Positions 1 through 5,380 of a DNA stretch of 5,964 nt are shown here, piece after piece (positions within the stretch are counted from its first letter, which is position 1; each line of letters opens with the position of its first letter). The notes beneath the pieces are model-generated. The model had not been told where the DNA came from. It did not search any database and saw nothing but the letters and a program-made list of their open reading frames with translations. The stretch is from the NCBI GenBank assembly GCA_005791685.1, contig SXVG01000118.1:1-5964 (forward strand). The letters are read 5' to 3'. Source of the DNA: Methylotenera sp. GTDB taxonomy: Bacteria > Pseudomonadota > Gammaproteobacteria > Burkholderiales > Methylophilaceae. The position numbers and the translations under genes are program-made.

Positions 1-93
1 ACCATGGCACCTGCCAGTGCGAATTTAATCAGCGCCTTGATGTTAGGCGAAACGCCGGCGCTGGATGCCAGCCCCTACGCCTGCTTGCAATAA
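1..93 (+). CDS. thiO: C-terminal end of a ThiO/DAO-family FAD-dependent amine oxidase (5' partial)
   Basis: Frame 1 is open from the left edge to a TAA at 91-93 and gives 30 residues. They contain APASANLISALMLG followed by PALDASPY. This matches the usual end of glycine oxidase ThiO and related D-amino-acid-oxidase-fold flavoproteins, where a LAPASARL-like helix that closes on the FAD is followed by a short tail of the type P-x-L-D-P-x-P-Y. In the family, ThiO oxidises glycine to the imine used to build the thiazole of thiamine, in the cytoplasm. The catalytic part and the N-terminal Rossmann motif lie outside the window, so substrate assignment is inference; another DAO-family oxidoreductase is possible. 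The reading frame and stop are seen directly. No intrinsic terminator is visible after the stop. Confidence 0.62.
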   Translation, partial: TMAPASANLISALMLGETPALDASPYACLQ

Positions 94-211
94 TTGCGCT
101 CATCGCACCCCGTTATTTTTAAGCCTCCAGCAAGCCAGCTTGAAATCCCTGAAAAGCGTGGGCACCCTCCGCATGGCTAAAAATGGGTCAATAATGCCCA
201 TATCAGTCGTT

Positions 212-244
212 ATGTGTATAGAAAAGTCGATTTTCTATACACGT
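212..244. repeat. Dyad 1: inverted repeat TGTATAGAAAA-N5-TTTTCTATACA
   Basis: The left arm is GTGTATAGAAAA at 214-225, the spacer is GTCGA at 226-230, and the right arm is TTTTCTATACAC at 231-242. The match is perfect over 12 bp. As RNA it could extend by one U-G and one A-U pair to 212 and 244. The 27-bp core at 215-241 recurs 41 bases downstream in dyad 2. The stem is A/T-rich and ends without a free T-run, so it does not look like an intrinsic terminator. It could be an operator for a dimeric regulator, an RNA hairpin, or one unit of a dispersed palindromic repeat family. The symmetry is seen directly; any role is inference. Confidence 0.85.
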
Positions 245-251
245 CAGCTTC

Positions 252-286
252 CATATGTATAGAAAACGGACTTTTCTATACATATG
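252..286. repeat. Dyad 2: 15-bp perfect inverted repeat sharing the dyad 1 core
   Basis: The left arm CATATGTATAGAAAA (252-266) and the right arm TTTTCTATACATATG (272-286) are perfect complements around a CGGAC spacer (267-271). The core TGTATAGAAAA-N5-TTTTCTATACA (256-282) is identical in both arms to dyad 1. Just outside the core the pair is A-T here (255/283) but G-C in dyad 1 (214/242), so pairing is kept while sequence changes. The spacer is 5 bases in both but differs in sequence. It ends three bases before a candidate -35 box, which suits an activator or repressor site for the downstream gene. Confidence 0.88.
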
Positions 287-289
287 CTT

Positions 290-317
290 TTGGCTTAAAA
301 CTCAGTTGAGGTAAAAT
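290..317 (+). promoter_or_regulatory. Candidate sigma70 promoter for the small membrane protein gene
   Basis: TTGGCT at 290-295 (4 of 6 to TTGACA) and TAAAAT at 312-317 (5 of 6 to TATAAT) are separated by 16 bases. Transcription would start near 324, giving a leader of roughly 24 bases before the ATG at 348. Dyad 2 abuts the upstream side of the -35 box. The boxes are seen by eye only and the region is A/T-rich, so a chance match is possible. Confidence 0.4.
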
Positions 318-347
318 TTGCCGTGATCATTTAATGAAACGGACACC

Positions 348-650
348 ATGGCTACTTGCGTAATGATACAAAACCCGAGCAACGGATTAATGCGTGAGGG
401 TTATTTTGGGTTTAGTTGGACGTATTTGTTTTTTGGCTGGTTCGTGCCTTTAATTCGTGGTGAACTTGGCGTGGCGGCCTTGCATTTCTTCTTCACCGTG
501 ATTACCTGTGGCATATGGCAGATAGTCTTTGCCTTTTTATACAACAAGCAATACATGCGCCGCATGTTAGAAAAAGGCTACGTGCTCAAAGACACGCCTG
601 ATGTGATGGCCAGCGCCCGAGCGGCACTGGCTATTGCGCAAGTTAACTAA
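348..650 (+). CDS. Small integral membrane protein, HrgC-like, function unknown
   Basis: This 100-residue protein resembles short proteins from many Gram-negative bacteria that carry an N-terminal (I/V)-x-N-P/S-x-x-G motif, then GFSWTxLFFG, a RG(E/D) loop, and a second hydrophobic helix ending in FxFxYNKxYxxxxLEKGY. These are often annotated HrgC or DUF2628-like, and no function is established. Visible here are QNPSNG at 8-13, GFSWTYLFFG at 21-30 inside a first hydrophobic stretch (about 20-36), RGE at 37-39, a second hydrophobic stretch (about 41-65), YNKQYM at 65-70 and LEKGY at 74-78. There is no cleavable signal peptide. The tail (81-100) is Ala-rich and soluble. The ATG at 348 has only a weak Shine-Dalgarno (GGA at 341-343). 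An in-frame ATG at 363 would lose the conserved N-terminus. The gene ends 6 bases from the convergent moaC stop and has no evident operon partner. Confidence 0.8.
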   Translation: MATCVMIQNPSNGLMREGYFGFSWTYLFFGWFVPLIRGELGVAALHFFFTVITCGIWQIVFAFLYNKQYMRRMLEKGYVLKDTPDVMASARAALAIAQVN

Positions 651-656
651 GGCAAA

Positions 657-1148
657 CTAACTCGCCCGCCATTCTCCAGACTGGCCACCGCTTTTTTCCA
701 GCAACTGTATTTGGCCTATGACCATGCCGCGGTCGGCGGCTTTGAGCATGTCGTATATCGTCAGTAGGGCGATGCTGACCGCGCTGAGGGCTTCCATTTC
801 TACGCCGGTTTGGCCGGTGGTTTCGGTGCTGACTGTGCAAACCACGGCATGCTGGCTGTCGTCTATGTTAAAAGCCACGGACACTTTGCTTAAGCTGATC
901 GGGTGGCAAAGTGGAATCAAATCGGCCGTGCGTTTGGCGCCTTGAATGGCGGCAATGCGGGCGATGCCCAGTACGTCACCTTTTTTTGCGTCGCCATTTT
1001 TAATCAGTTGCAAGGTGGTCGCTTGCATGCTGATGCTGCCGCAGGCTATGGCTATTCTTCTGGTGTGGGCTTTGTCGCCTACGTCCACCATGTGCGCTTG
1101 GCCACTTTGATCAAAGTGGGTGAGGGGGCTGGTGTCAGATGGGTTCAT
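657..1148 (-). CDS. moaC: Cyclic pyranopterin monophosphate synthase MoaC
   Basis: MoaC acts in the cytoplasm in molybdenum cofactor synthesis and, with MoaA, converts GTP to cyclic pyranopterin monophosphate. The protein is 163 residues (E. coli 161) and is full length. Family motifs in order are MVDVGDK (20-26), KKGDVLGIARIAAI (55-68), LIPLCHPI (77-84), TGVEMEAL (114-121), YDMLKA (132-137) and LLEKSGGQSG (149-158). The residues corresponding to E. coli Lys51, His77, Asp128 and Lys131 are present as Lys56, His82, Asp133 and Lys136, a constant offset of five, so it should be active. The ATG at 1148-1146 is preceded by a GGAA at usable distance. No other moa gene is in the window, so it stands apart from any molybdopterin operon here. 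Its start is divergent from the bepA-like gene with 63 bases between, and it is convergent with the small membrane protein gene. Confidence 0.96.
   Translation of the reverse strand: MNPSDTSPLTHFDQSGQAHMVDVGDKAHTRRIAIACGSISMQATTLQLIKNGDAKKGDVLGIARIAAIQGAKRTADLIPLCHPISLSKVSVAFNIDDSQHAVVCTVSTETTGQTGVEMEALSAVSIALLTIYDMLKAADRGMVIGQIQLLEKSGGQSGEWRAS
1102..1119. promoter_or_regulatory. Perfect 18-bp palindrome in the moaC 5' coding region
   Basis: CCACTTTGATCAAAGTGG equals its own reverse complement with no spacer. It covers moaC codons about 10-16 (around His-Phe-Asp-Gln-Ser), just inside the moaC start and about 93 bases upstream of the bepA-like ATG. It could be an operator for the divergent pair. 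It could also be chance, because the residues coded are not conserved in MoaC and so do not force the sequence. The palindrome is seen directly; its role is not. Confidence 0.35.
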
Positions 1149-1211
1149 TTTTGTTTCCGTGAGGGTTTATTTTTAAGATGGCAGCTGAACTCGCCGCATA
1201 AAGTAGCTATC

Positions 1212-2666
1212 ATGATAACAATGAAATTAAAGATTAGTCTAATCGTGTTTATGCTGGCCAGTTATTTGCTGGCTAGTTTCACTTGGGCAAACAACTTGCC
1301 GGATTTGGGCGATGTGTCGCAAACGGTGTTGACGCCTTTGCAAGAGCAAGCGATTGCCGAGCAAATTTTACGCGAAGTGGCGGTCAGCGATGAGGTGGTG
1401 CAAGACATCGAAATCACGGCGTATTTGCAGGCCTTGGGCATGCGCTTGGTTTCCAGCAGTCCGGACAGTCAGCTCAAATTCAATTTCTTTGTCGTGCAAG
1501 ACCATTCCATCAATGCCTTTGCTATGCCTGGCGGTGTGGTGGGCGTGCACACCGGTTTGATTTTGGCTTCAAACAGTGAATCGGAATTGGCCAGCGTGCT
1601 GGGCCATGAGGTAGGTCACGTCACCCAGCATCATTTGGCGCGTATGTTGGCTGCGCAAAAAGGCGATACGCTTAAAAATATTGCGGGCATGGCCTTGGCC
1701 ATTTTATTGGCGCGGGCCAATCCGCAATTAGCCAGCGGCGCCCTGACCACGGCCTCGGCGATGGGGGTGCAAAGTCAGTTGGATTACACGCGTGAACACG
1801 AACGTGAGGCCGACCGTATCGGACTGCAGATATTGGACAGCGGTGGCTTTGATGTGCGCGCCATGCCGACTTTTTTTAGCACCTTGCAACGCGGTACACG
1901 GTTTGCCGAAGGCGGCGCGCCCAGTTTTTTACGCACCCACCCCTTGACCAGTGATCGTATCGCCGACGTGGAGAATCGGGTGGCGTTGATGCCGTATCGG
2001 CAAGTGCCCAATAACGTGGATTTTCAATACGTGCGCGCTAAATTGCTGGCCAATAAAGACGTGCCGGAAACCATGATCGCGGTGTTTGAGCAAAACATAC
2101 GCGAACGCCGTTACAGCAACGAGGCGGTGGAGCATTATGGTTTGGCGGTGGCGTATATGCGTAAAAGTGCGCAAAAAGATTCTTTGCTTAAGGCGGAAAA
2201 AGAAGTGCTGTGGTTGAAGAAAAATGCCCCGCCGCACGCCATGATAGAAAATTTAAGCGCACGTTTGCAGGTGGCCAGCAACAACCCACAATTAGCCGCT
2301 AGAGAATACCTGGCGGCCTTGAAATTGTATCCGGATAACCGTGCTTTGATTTACGGTTATGCGGAACACTTTTTAGCCATCGGGCAGGCAGAGCAGGCCG
2401 TCAAATTACTCAAAGAAAAACAAAGCCTCTATCCCTTGGATGCCTATATGTATGAACTGTTGGCCAAGGCTTATGCCATGCAAAATAAAAATTTGCTCAG
2501 TCACCAAGCGCAAGGCGAGGCCTATTTCAGAAAATACGACTTGGTGCGCGCCATCGAGCAAATGGACATTGCCAGCAAAGCTCAGGACGGCGATTTTTAT
2601 CAAGCCTCGATAGTGGAAGCGCGTTTAAAAGAGTTACGGCGCATGCAGGGGGAGGCGAAAAAATAA
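1212..2666 (+). CDS. bepA: Periplasmic M48 zinc metalloprotease/chaperone with TPRs, BepA (YfgC)-like
   Basis: In E. coli, BepA is a periplasmic protease and chaperone that works with the BAM complex, helps LptD mature, and degrades stalled outer-membrane proteins. This protein has 484 residues (E. coli 487). Residues 1-26 form a signal peptide: basic start, hydrophobic core IVFMLASYLLASF, likely cut after TWA. The M48 domain spans about 60-260, with HEVGH at 132-136 (ligands His132 and His136, catalytic Glu133), EREAD at 197-201 (third ligand Glu197) and THPLTSDR at 242-249. Offsets match E. coli His136, Glu137, His140 and Glu201. His243 probably corresponds to the E. coli His246 switch. The C-terminal part (about 300-475) is helical TPR, clearest at 360-400. 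I chose the ATG at 1212 because it begins the signal peptide; an ATG at 1221 is equally possible, and neither has a strong Shine-Dalgarno. The frame stays open upstream to 903, but only as antisense to moaC. Confidence 0.9.
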   Translation: MITMKLKISLIVFMLASYLLASFTWANNLPDLGDVSQTVLTPLQEQAIAEQILREVAVSDEVVQDIEITAYLQALGMRLVSSSPDSQLKFNFFVVQDHSINAFAMPGGVVGVHTGLILASNSESELASVLGHEVGHVTQHHLARMLAAQKGDTLKNIAGMALAILLARANPQLASGALTTASAMGVQSQLDYTREHEREADRIGLQILDSGGFDVRAMPTFFSTLQRGTRFAEGGAPSFLRTHPLTSDRIADVENRVALMPYRQVPNNVDFQYVRAKLLANKDVPETMIAVFEQNIRERRYSNEAVEHYGLAVAYMRKSAQKDSLLKAEKEVLWLKKNAPPHAMIENLSARLQVASNNPQLAAREYLAALKLYPDNRALIYGYAEHFLAIGQAEQAVKLLKEKQSLYPLDAYMYELLAKAYAMQNKNLLSHQAQGEAYFRKYDLVRAIEQMDIASKAQDGDFYQASIVEARLKELRRMQGEAKK

Positions 2667-2724
2667 TGGTTTTGCCTAGCTCTCGCCCTTGTAAACAGCA
2701 TATCAATAAGCTTGGTTTATCAAA

Positions 2725-2751
2725 ATCATTAGAATGATGTATTAGATTAAT
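2725..2751. promoter_or_regulatory. Candidate operator: two dyads at the ahpC promoter
   Basis: ATCATT-AG-AATGAT (2725-2738) and ATTA-GAT-TAAT (2741-2751) are adjacent dyads. The second covers the expected -35 position and the first lies just upstream. A poor -35 box with a perfect -10 box and an upstream dyad is the arrangement expected of an activator-dependent promoter. In many proteobacteria ahpC is activated by OxyR, so OxyR is the natural candidate, but I cannot align the full four-part OxyR site here. The AATGAT/ATCATT hexamers also look partly Fur-box-like. Confidence 0.3.
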
Positions 2752-2770
2752 TATTTAAGCGCTATATAAT
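2742..2770 (+). promoter_or_regulatory. Promoter of ahpC
   Basis: A perfect -10 box TATAAT lies at 2765-2770. The expected -35 position, 17 bases upstream (2742-2747), reads TTAGAT, a poor match to TTGACA. Transcription would begin near 2777, leaving an A/T-rich leader of about 56 bases that contains the ahpC Shine-Dalgarno. The weak -35 suggests help from an activator. Confidence 0.55.
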
Positions 2771-2819
2771 GCCTAGCACGCAATCAAATTTCATTAAGCA
2801 GTTTTTCAATTCATTTATA

Positions 2820-2824
2820 AAGGA
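2820..2824 (+). promoter_or_regulatory. Strong ribosome binding site of ahpC
   Basis: AAGGA lies 8 bases before the ATG at 2833. It fixes that start and suits a highly expressed protein. It is clearly stronger than the sites before the bepA-like gene and before ahpF. Confidence 0.75.
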
Positions 2825-2832
2825 AAATAATC

Positions 2833-3396
2833 ATGTCATTAGTTAATACCAGCATTAAGCCATTCAAAGCACAGGCCTACCATAACGGTCAGTTTGTTGA
2901 AGTTACCGAAGCCAGTTTAAAAGGCAAGTGGTCTGCCGTGGTATTTTACCCAGCCGATTTCACCTTTGTTTGCCCAACTGAATTGGGTGATTTGGCCGAC
3001 CATTACGCGGAGTTCCAAAAAATGGGCGTGGAAATTTACGCGGTTTCAACCGACACGCACTTTACCCACAAAGCTTGGCACGATGCGTCAGACACCATCA
3101 AAAAAATTAAATACCCCATGCTAGGTGACCCAACCGGTACCATCACCCGCAACTTTGAGGTGATGATAGAAGAAGAGGGTTTAGCCTTGCGTGGCACTTT
3201 CTTGATCAATCCAGAAGGCGTGATTAAAGCCATGGAAGTAAACGATCTAGGCATAGGCCGTTCCGCTGCTGACTTGATTCGTAAAGCGCAAGCCGCGCAA
3301 TACGTGGCCAGTCATCCAGGTGAAGTGTGTCCAGCCTCATGGGCGCCAGGCGAACAAACATTGGCACCATCGCTTGATTTAGTAGGCAAAATCTAA
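2833..3396 (+). CDS. ahpC: Alkyl hydroperoxide reductase subunit C, typical 2-Cys peroxiredoxin
   Basis: AhpC is a cytoplasmic peroxidase that reduces hydrogen peroxide, organic hydroperoxides and peroxynitrite; AhpF recycles it. The protein has 187 residues, the same as E. coli AhpC. The peroxidatic cysteine is Cys47 in DFTFVCPTE (42-50), with Thr44 and Arg120 completing the usual active site. The resolving cysteine is Cys166 in GEVCPASW. The ending TLAPSLDLVGKI is the E. coli-type C-terminus, which marks this as the AhpF-dependent AhpC class rather than a Prx-AhpD type. The start is fixed by the Shine-Dalgarno at 2820-2824. ahpF follows 121 bases after the stop on the same strand, with a terminator between. 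Expression is probably peroxide-responsive, judging by family habit and the promoter layout. Confidence 0.97.
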   Translation: MSLVNTSIKPFKAQAYHNGQFVEVTEASLKGKWSAVVFYPADFTFVCPTELGDLADHYAEFQKMGVEIYAVSTDTHFTHKAWHDASDTIKKIKYPMLGDPTGTITRNFEVMIEEEGLALRGTFLINPEGVIKAMEVNDLGIGRSAADLIRKAQAAQYVASHPGEVCPASWAPGEQTLAPSLDLVGKI

Positions 3397-3414
3397 GACT
3401 TAACTTTTAGATTC

Positions 3415-3450
3415 ATGGACGCCCTTAAGCCAAAAGCTTGAGGGCGCCAT
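3415..3450 (+). other. Long hairpin downstream of ahpC
   Basis: CGCCCTTAAGC (3420-3430) pairs with GCTTGAGGGCG (3436-3446) around a CAAAA loop, with one T-G wobble. Beyond a bulged A (3419) the stem continues with ATGG against CCAT (3415-3418 with 3447-3450). It begins about 18 bases after the ahpC stop. There is no T-run after it, so it is not a standard intrinsic terminator. It may protect the 3' end of the ahpC message from exonucleases, or be a REP-like unit. Confidence 0.6.
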
Positions 3451-3460
3451 TAAAACAACG

Positions 3461-3488
3461 GCTTTATCCACAAGATAAGGCTTTTTTT
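3461..3488 (+). terminator. Intrinsic terminator between ahpC and ahpF
   Basis: GCTTTATC (3461-3468) pairs with GATAAGGC (3474-3481), with one T-G wobble, around a CACAA loop. Seven T bases follow at once (3482-3488). The 8-bp stem is modest, so read-through into ahpF, which begins 29 bases later, is plausible and probably needed. Confidence 0.65.
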
Positions 3489-3517
3489 ATCGGTAAAATT
3501 AAGTGAAGAGAGTGATC

Positions 3518-5089
3518 ATGGCCTTAGATACCCAAATCAAAACCCAGTTACAAAGCTATTTATTGCTGCTTAAAGAGCCAGTCGACTTGGTGGCGTCCTT
3601 AGACGACAGCGCCGGCGCTAAAGAAATGTTGGCTTTATTGGAAGAGCTGGCAGGCTTGTCTGACAAAATCAATTTGCGCTTTGATCAGCATGCGCGTAAA
3701 CCTTCGTTTGCCGTGCAACGTGGGGCGACGCACAAAGACGCGGCGCAAGCGGTGAGCATTCGTTTTGCTGGCATCCCCATGGGCCATGAATTCACCTCTT
3801 TGGTCTTGGCTCTGTTGCAAGTGGGCGGTCACCCACTGAAATTAGAAGCGGAAAAGATCGCGCAAATTGCCGCGCTAGAAGGGCTATTTGCCTTCGAAAC
3901 ATTTATCTCCTTAAGCTGCCACAATTGCCCAGAAGTGGTGCAAGCCTTGAATTTGATGGCGGTCATTAACCCCAATATCAGTCACGTCATGGTAGACGGC
4001 GCCTTGTATCAAGATGAAGTTAATACCCGCAAAATAATGGCCGTGCCGACTATTTTCTTAAACGGTGTGGAGTTTGGCGCCGGGCGCATGGGCGTGGATG
4101 AAATCTTGCCTAAATTAGACCAAGGGGCAGAAGCGCGGGAGGCCAAAAAATTAGCGGCTAAGGCGCCGTATGATGTGTTGATTGTGGGCGGTGGCCCCGC
4201 CGGTGCATCCGCGGCCATTTATGCCGCCCGTAAAGGCCTACGAACCGGCATCGTGGCTGAGCGTTTTGGTGGCCAAGTGATGGACACCTTGGCCATAGAA
4301 AACTTTATTTCGGTGAAAGAAACCGATGGCCCCAAATTGGTGGCGGCCCTCGAAGAGCACGTTAAAACCTATGACATCGATGTGATGAATTTACAACGTG
4401 CGCAGTCGTTAAGCGCGCCTAAAGCCGGTGGCTTGATAGAGGTGACACTGGAAAATGGCGCTAGCCTGTCCAGCAAAGCGGTCATCGTCGCGACCGGCGC
4501 ACGTTGGAAAGAGCTCAATATTCCTGGCGAACAAGCCTACCGTGGCAAAGGTGTGGCGTATTGCCCGCATTGCGACGGCCCATTGTTTAAAGGCACACGG
4601 GTGGCGGTGGTCGGTGGCGGTAACTCGGGGGTGGAAGCGGCGATTGATTTGGCTGGGGTGGTCAGTCACGTCACCTTGTTGCAATACAACGACCAACTGA
4701 CGGCCGATGCGATTTTGCAAGACAAATTACACAGCCTGCCTAATGTGACGGTGATTGTGCATGCCGAAACCACGGAAATTACCGGTGAAGATGAAAAGGT
4801 AAACGGCTTGATTTACCGTGATCGCGTCAGTAACACTTTGCATAGCGTGGCCTTGGCTGGAGTATTTGTGCAGATAGGTTTGTTGCCCAATAGCGCTTGG
4901 CTAAAAAGCAGTGGCATGGCTTTAAGTCCATTTAATGAGATAGAAGTGAATGCGCATGGCCAGACTTCACTGGCCGGGGTGTTTGCTGCGGGGGATGTCA
5001 CGACGGTGCCGTATAAGCAAATCATCATTGCCATGGGTGATGGGGCAAAAGCATCCTTGGGTGCGTTTGATTATTTGATACGGCAATAA
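3518..5089 (+). CDS. ahpF: Alkyl hydroperoxide reductase subunit F (NADH:AhpC disulfide reductase)
   Basis: AhpF is a cytoplasmic FAD enzyme that passes electrons from NADH through two disulfide centres to oxidised AhpC. The protein has 523 residues (E. coli 521). The N-terminal tandem thioredoxin-fold domain (about 1-200) carries Cys134 and Cys137 in SLSCHNCPEV and the cis-Pro motif AVPTIF at 175-180. The FAD domain starts with VGGGPAGASAA (223-233). The NADH site has GGGNSG (366-371). The redox pair is Cys349/Cys352 in YCPHCDGPLFKG. AAGDVTTVPYKQ (490-501) closes on the FAD. All redox cysteines are present. I chose the ATG at 3518 because the protein then begins MALDTQIKTQL, like E. coli MLDTNMKTQL. 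A GTG at 3503 would add five residues and leave no Shine-Dalgarno, whereas an AGAGAG sits at 3507-3512. Only 14 bases separate the terminator T-run from that GTG, so there is no room for a promoter of its own after the terminator. Confidence 0.97.
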   Translation: MALDTQIKTQLQSYLLLLKEPVDLVASLDDSAGAKEMLALLEELAGLSDKINLRFDQHARKPSFAVQRGATHKDAAQAVSIRFAGIPMGHEFTSLVLALLQVGGHPLKLEAEKIAQIAALEGLFAFETFISLSCHNCPEVVQALNLMAVINPNISHVMVDGALYQDEVNTRKIMAVPTIFLNGVEFGAGRMGVDEILPKLDQGAEAREAKKLAAKAPYDVLIVGGGPAGASAAIYAARKGLRTGIVAERFGGQVMDTLAIENFISVKETDGPKLVAALEEHVKTYDIDVMNLQRAQSLSAPKAGGLIEVTLENGASLSSKAVIVATGARWKELNIPGEQAYRGKGVAYCPHCDGPLFKGTRVAVVGGGNSGVEAAIDLAGVVSHVTLLQYNDQLTADAILQDKLHSLPNVTVIVHAETTEITGEDEKVNGLIYRDRVSNTLHSVALAGVFVQIGLLPNSAWLKSSGMALSPFNEIEVNAHGQTSLAGVFAAGDVTTVPYKQIIIAMGDGAKASLGAFDYLIRQ

Positions 5090-5107
5090 TTGGTACCTAG
5101 TCCAACT

Positions 5108-5141
5108 AAAAAATAAGGCGATGTTATCGCCTTATTTTTTT
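5108..5141. terminator. Bidirectional intrinsic terminator between ahpF and the DUF2892-like gene
   Basis: A perfect 15-bp stem (5108-5122 with 5126-5140) encloses a GTT loop. The centre of the stem is ATAAGGCGAT/ATCGCCTTAT. An A-run on the left and a T-run on the right let it work on both strands. It lies 19 bases after the ahpF stop and 18 bases past the stop of the reverse-strand gene, so it can serve both convergent genes. Confidence 0.9.
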
Positions 5142-5158
5142 ATCACTGGCCGGCGAGT

Positions 5159-5350
5159 TTATTTTTTACAGCAACCGCTAGTGCAGCCACATAAGGCATA
5201 AGCAGGGCAGTAGTTGAGCAAGCCCGTTAGCAAAGGCGCTACGCCTATCCATGCCCATGTTGGGCCATCAAGCAAGGCCACCCAAGCGATTAAAGCAATG
5301 CCCACCACTATGCGTACTATTTTATCGATACCACCAACGTTAGCTTTCAT
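5159..5350 (-). CDS. DUF2892-like small inner-membrane protein with a cysteine-rich tail
   Basis: This 63-residue protein begins MKANVGGIDKIVRIVVGIALI, like DUF2892 (YgaP-type transmembrane) proteins, which typically start MK-x-N-V-G-x-x-D-(R/K)-x-(I/V)-R-I and end in PLLTG-x-x-x-x-CP-x-Y. Two hydrophobic segments (about 10-27 and 31-46) form a hairpin in the inner membrane. PLLTGLLNYCPAY lies at 39-51. The tail has five cysteines (48, 54, 56, 60 and 61), more than the one or two I expect in the family. In YgaP the same membrane part is joined to a rhodanese domain; here it stands alone. Its role is unknown. The ATG at 5350-5348 follows an AAAGGA with good spacing. The left neighbour is ahpF, convergent. 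The right neighbour is a flavoprotein gene on the same strand, 82 bases away. Confidence 0.85.
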   Translation of the reverse strand: MKANVGGIDKIVRIVVGIALIAWVALLDGPTWAWIGVAPLLTGLLNYCPAYALCGCTSGCCKK

Positions 5351-5380
5351 GATGTTTTCCTTTGTAAGTAAGGTTTAAAT

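Larger units (their letters stand above)
94..347. other. Intergenic region with two tandem dyads and a promoter, no gene
   Basis: These 254 bases separate the ThiO-like gene from the small membrane protein gene. A 65-codon open frame crosses the region but has no family resemblance and runs straight through both dyads, so I read it as chance. Bases 94-205 hold nothing I can assign; a weak 5-bp stem (ATGGG/CCCAT, about 184-202) is the only structure I see there. Bases 212-286 hold two strong dyads, and 290-317 a candidate promoter, each listed separately. I see no tRNA-like fold. Confidence 0.6.

Noticed and set aside
65..262. Short 65-codon forward open frame
   Set aside because: It overlaps the end of the ThiO-like gene, has no recognisable protein features, and its last third simply translates the two dyads.
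212..286. Tandem dyads as intrinsic terminators of the ThiO-like gene
   Set aside because: The stems are A/T-rich, no free T-run follows either one, and they begin about 120 bases past the stop.
212..286. Tandem dyads as a CRISPR array or transposon ends
   Set aside because: There are only two copies, each itself symmetric and with a 14-base gap between them. There is no cas or transposase gene and no target-site duplication.
903..1211. In-frame extension of the bepA-like gene upstream to 903
   Set aside because: This part is antisense to well-conserved moaC codons, and the true N-terminus at 1212 is a clear signal peptide that must come first.
1186..1215. Sigma-E promoter for the bepA-like gene (TGAACT ... 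TCATGA)
   Set aside because: The -10 part would overlap the start codon and the spacing is 18 bases, so it cannot produce the full message.
3503..3517. GTG start for ahpF at 3503
   Set aside because: The ATG at 3518 gives the E. coli-like N-terminus and is preceded by an AGAGAG; the GTG has no Shine-Dalgarno.
3609..3620. 12-bp palindrome AGCGCCGGCGCT near the start of ahpF
   Set aside because: Short GC-rich palindromes of this size are common in coding sequence, and this one encodes part of the conserved N-terminal domain.
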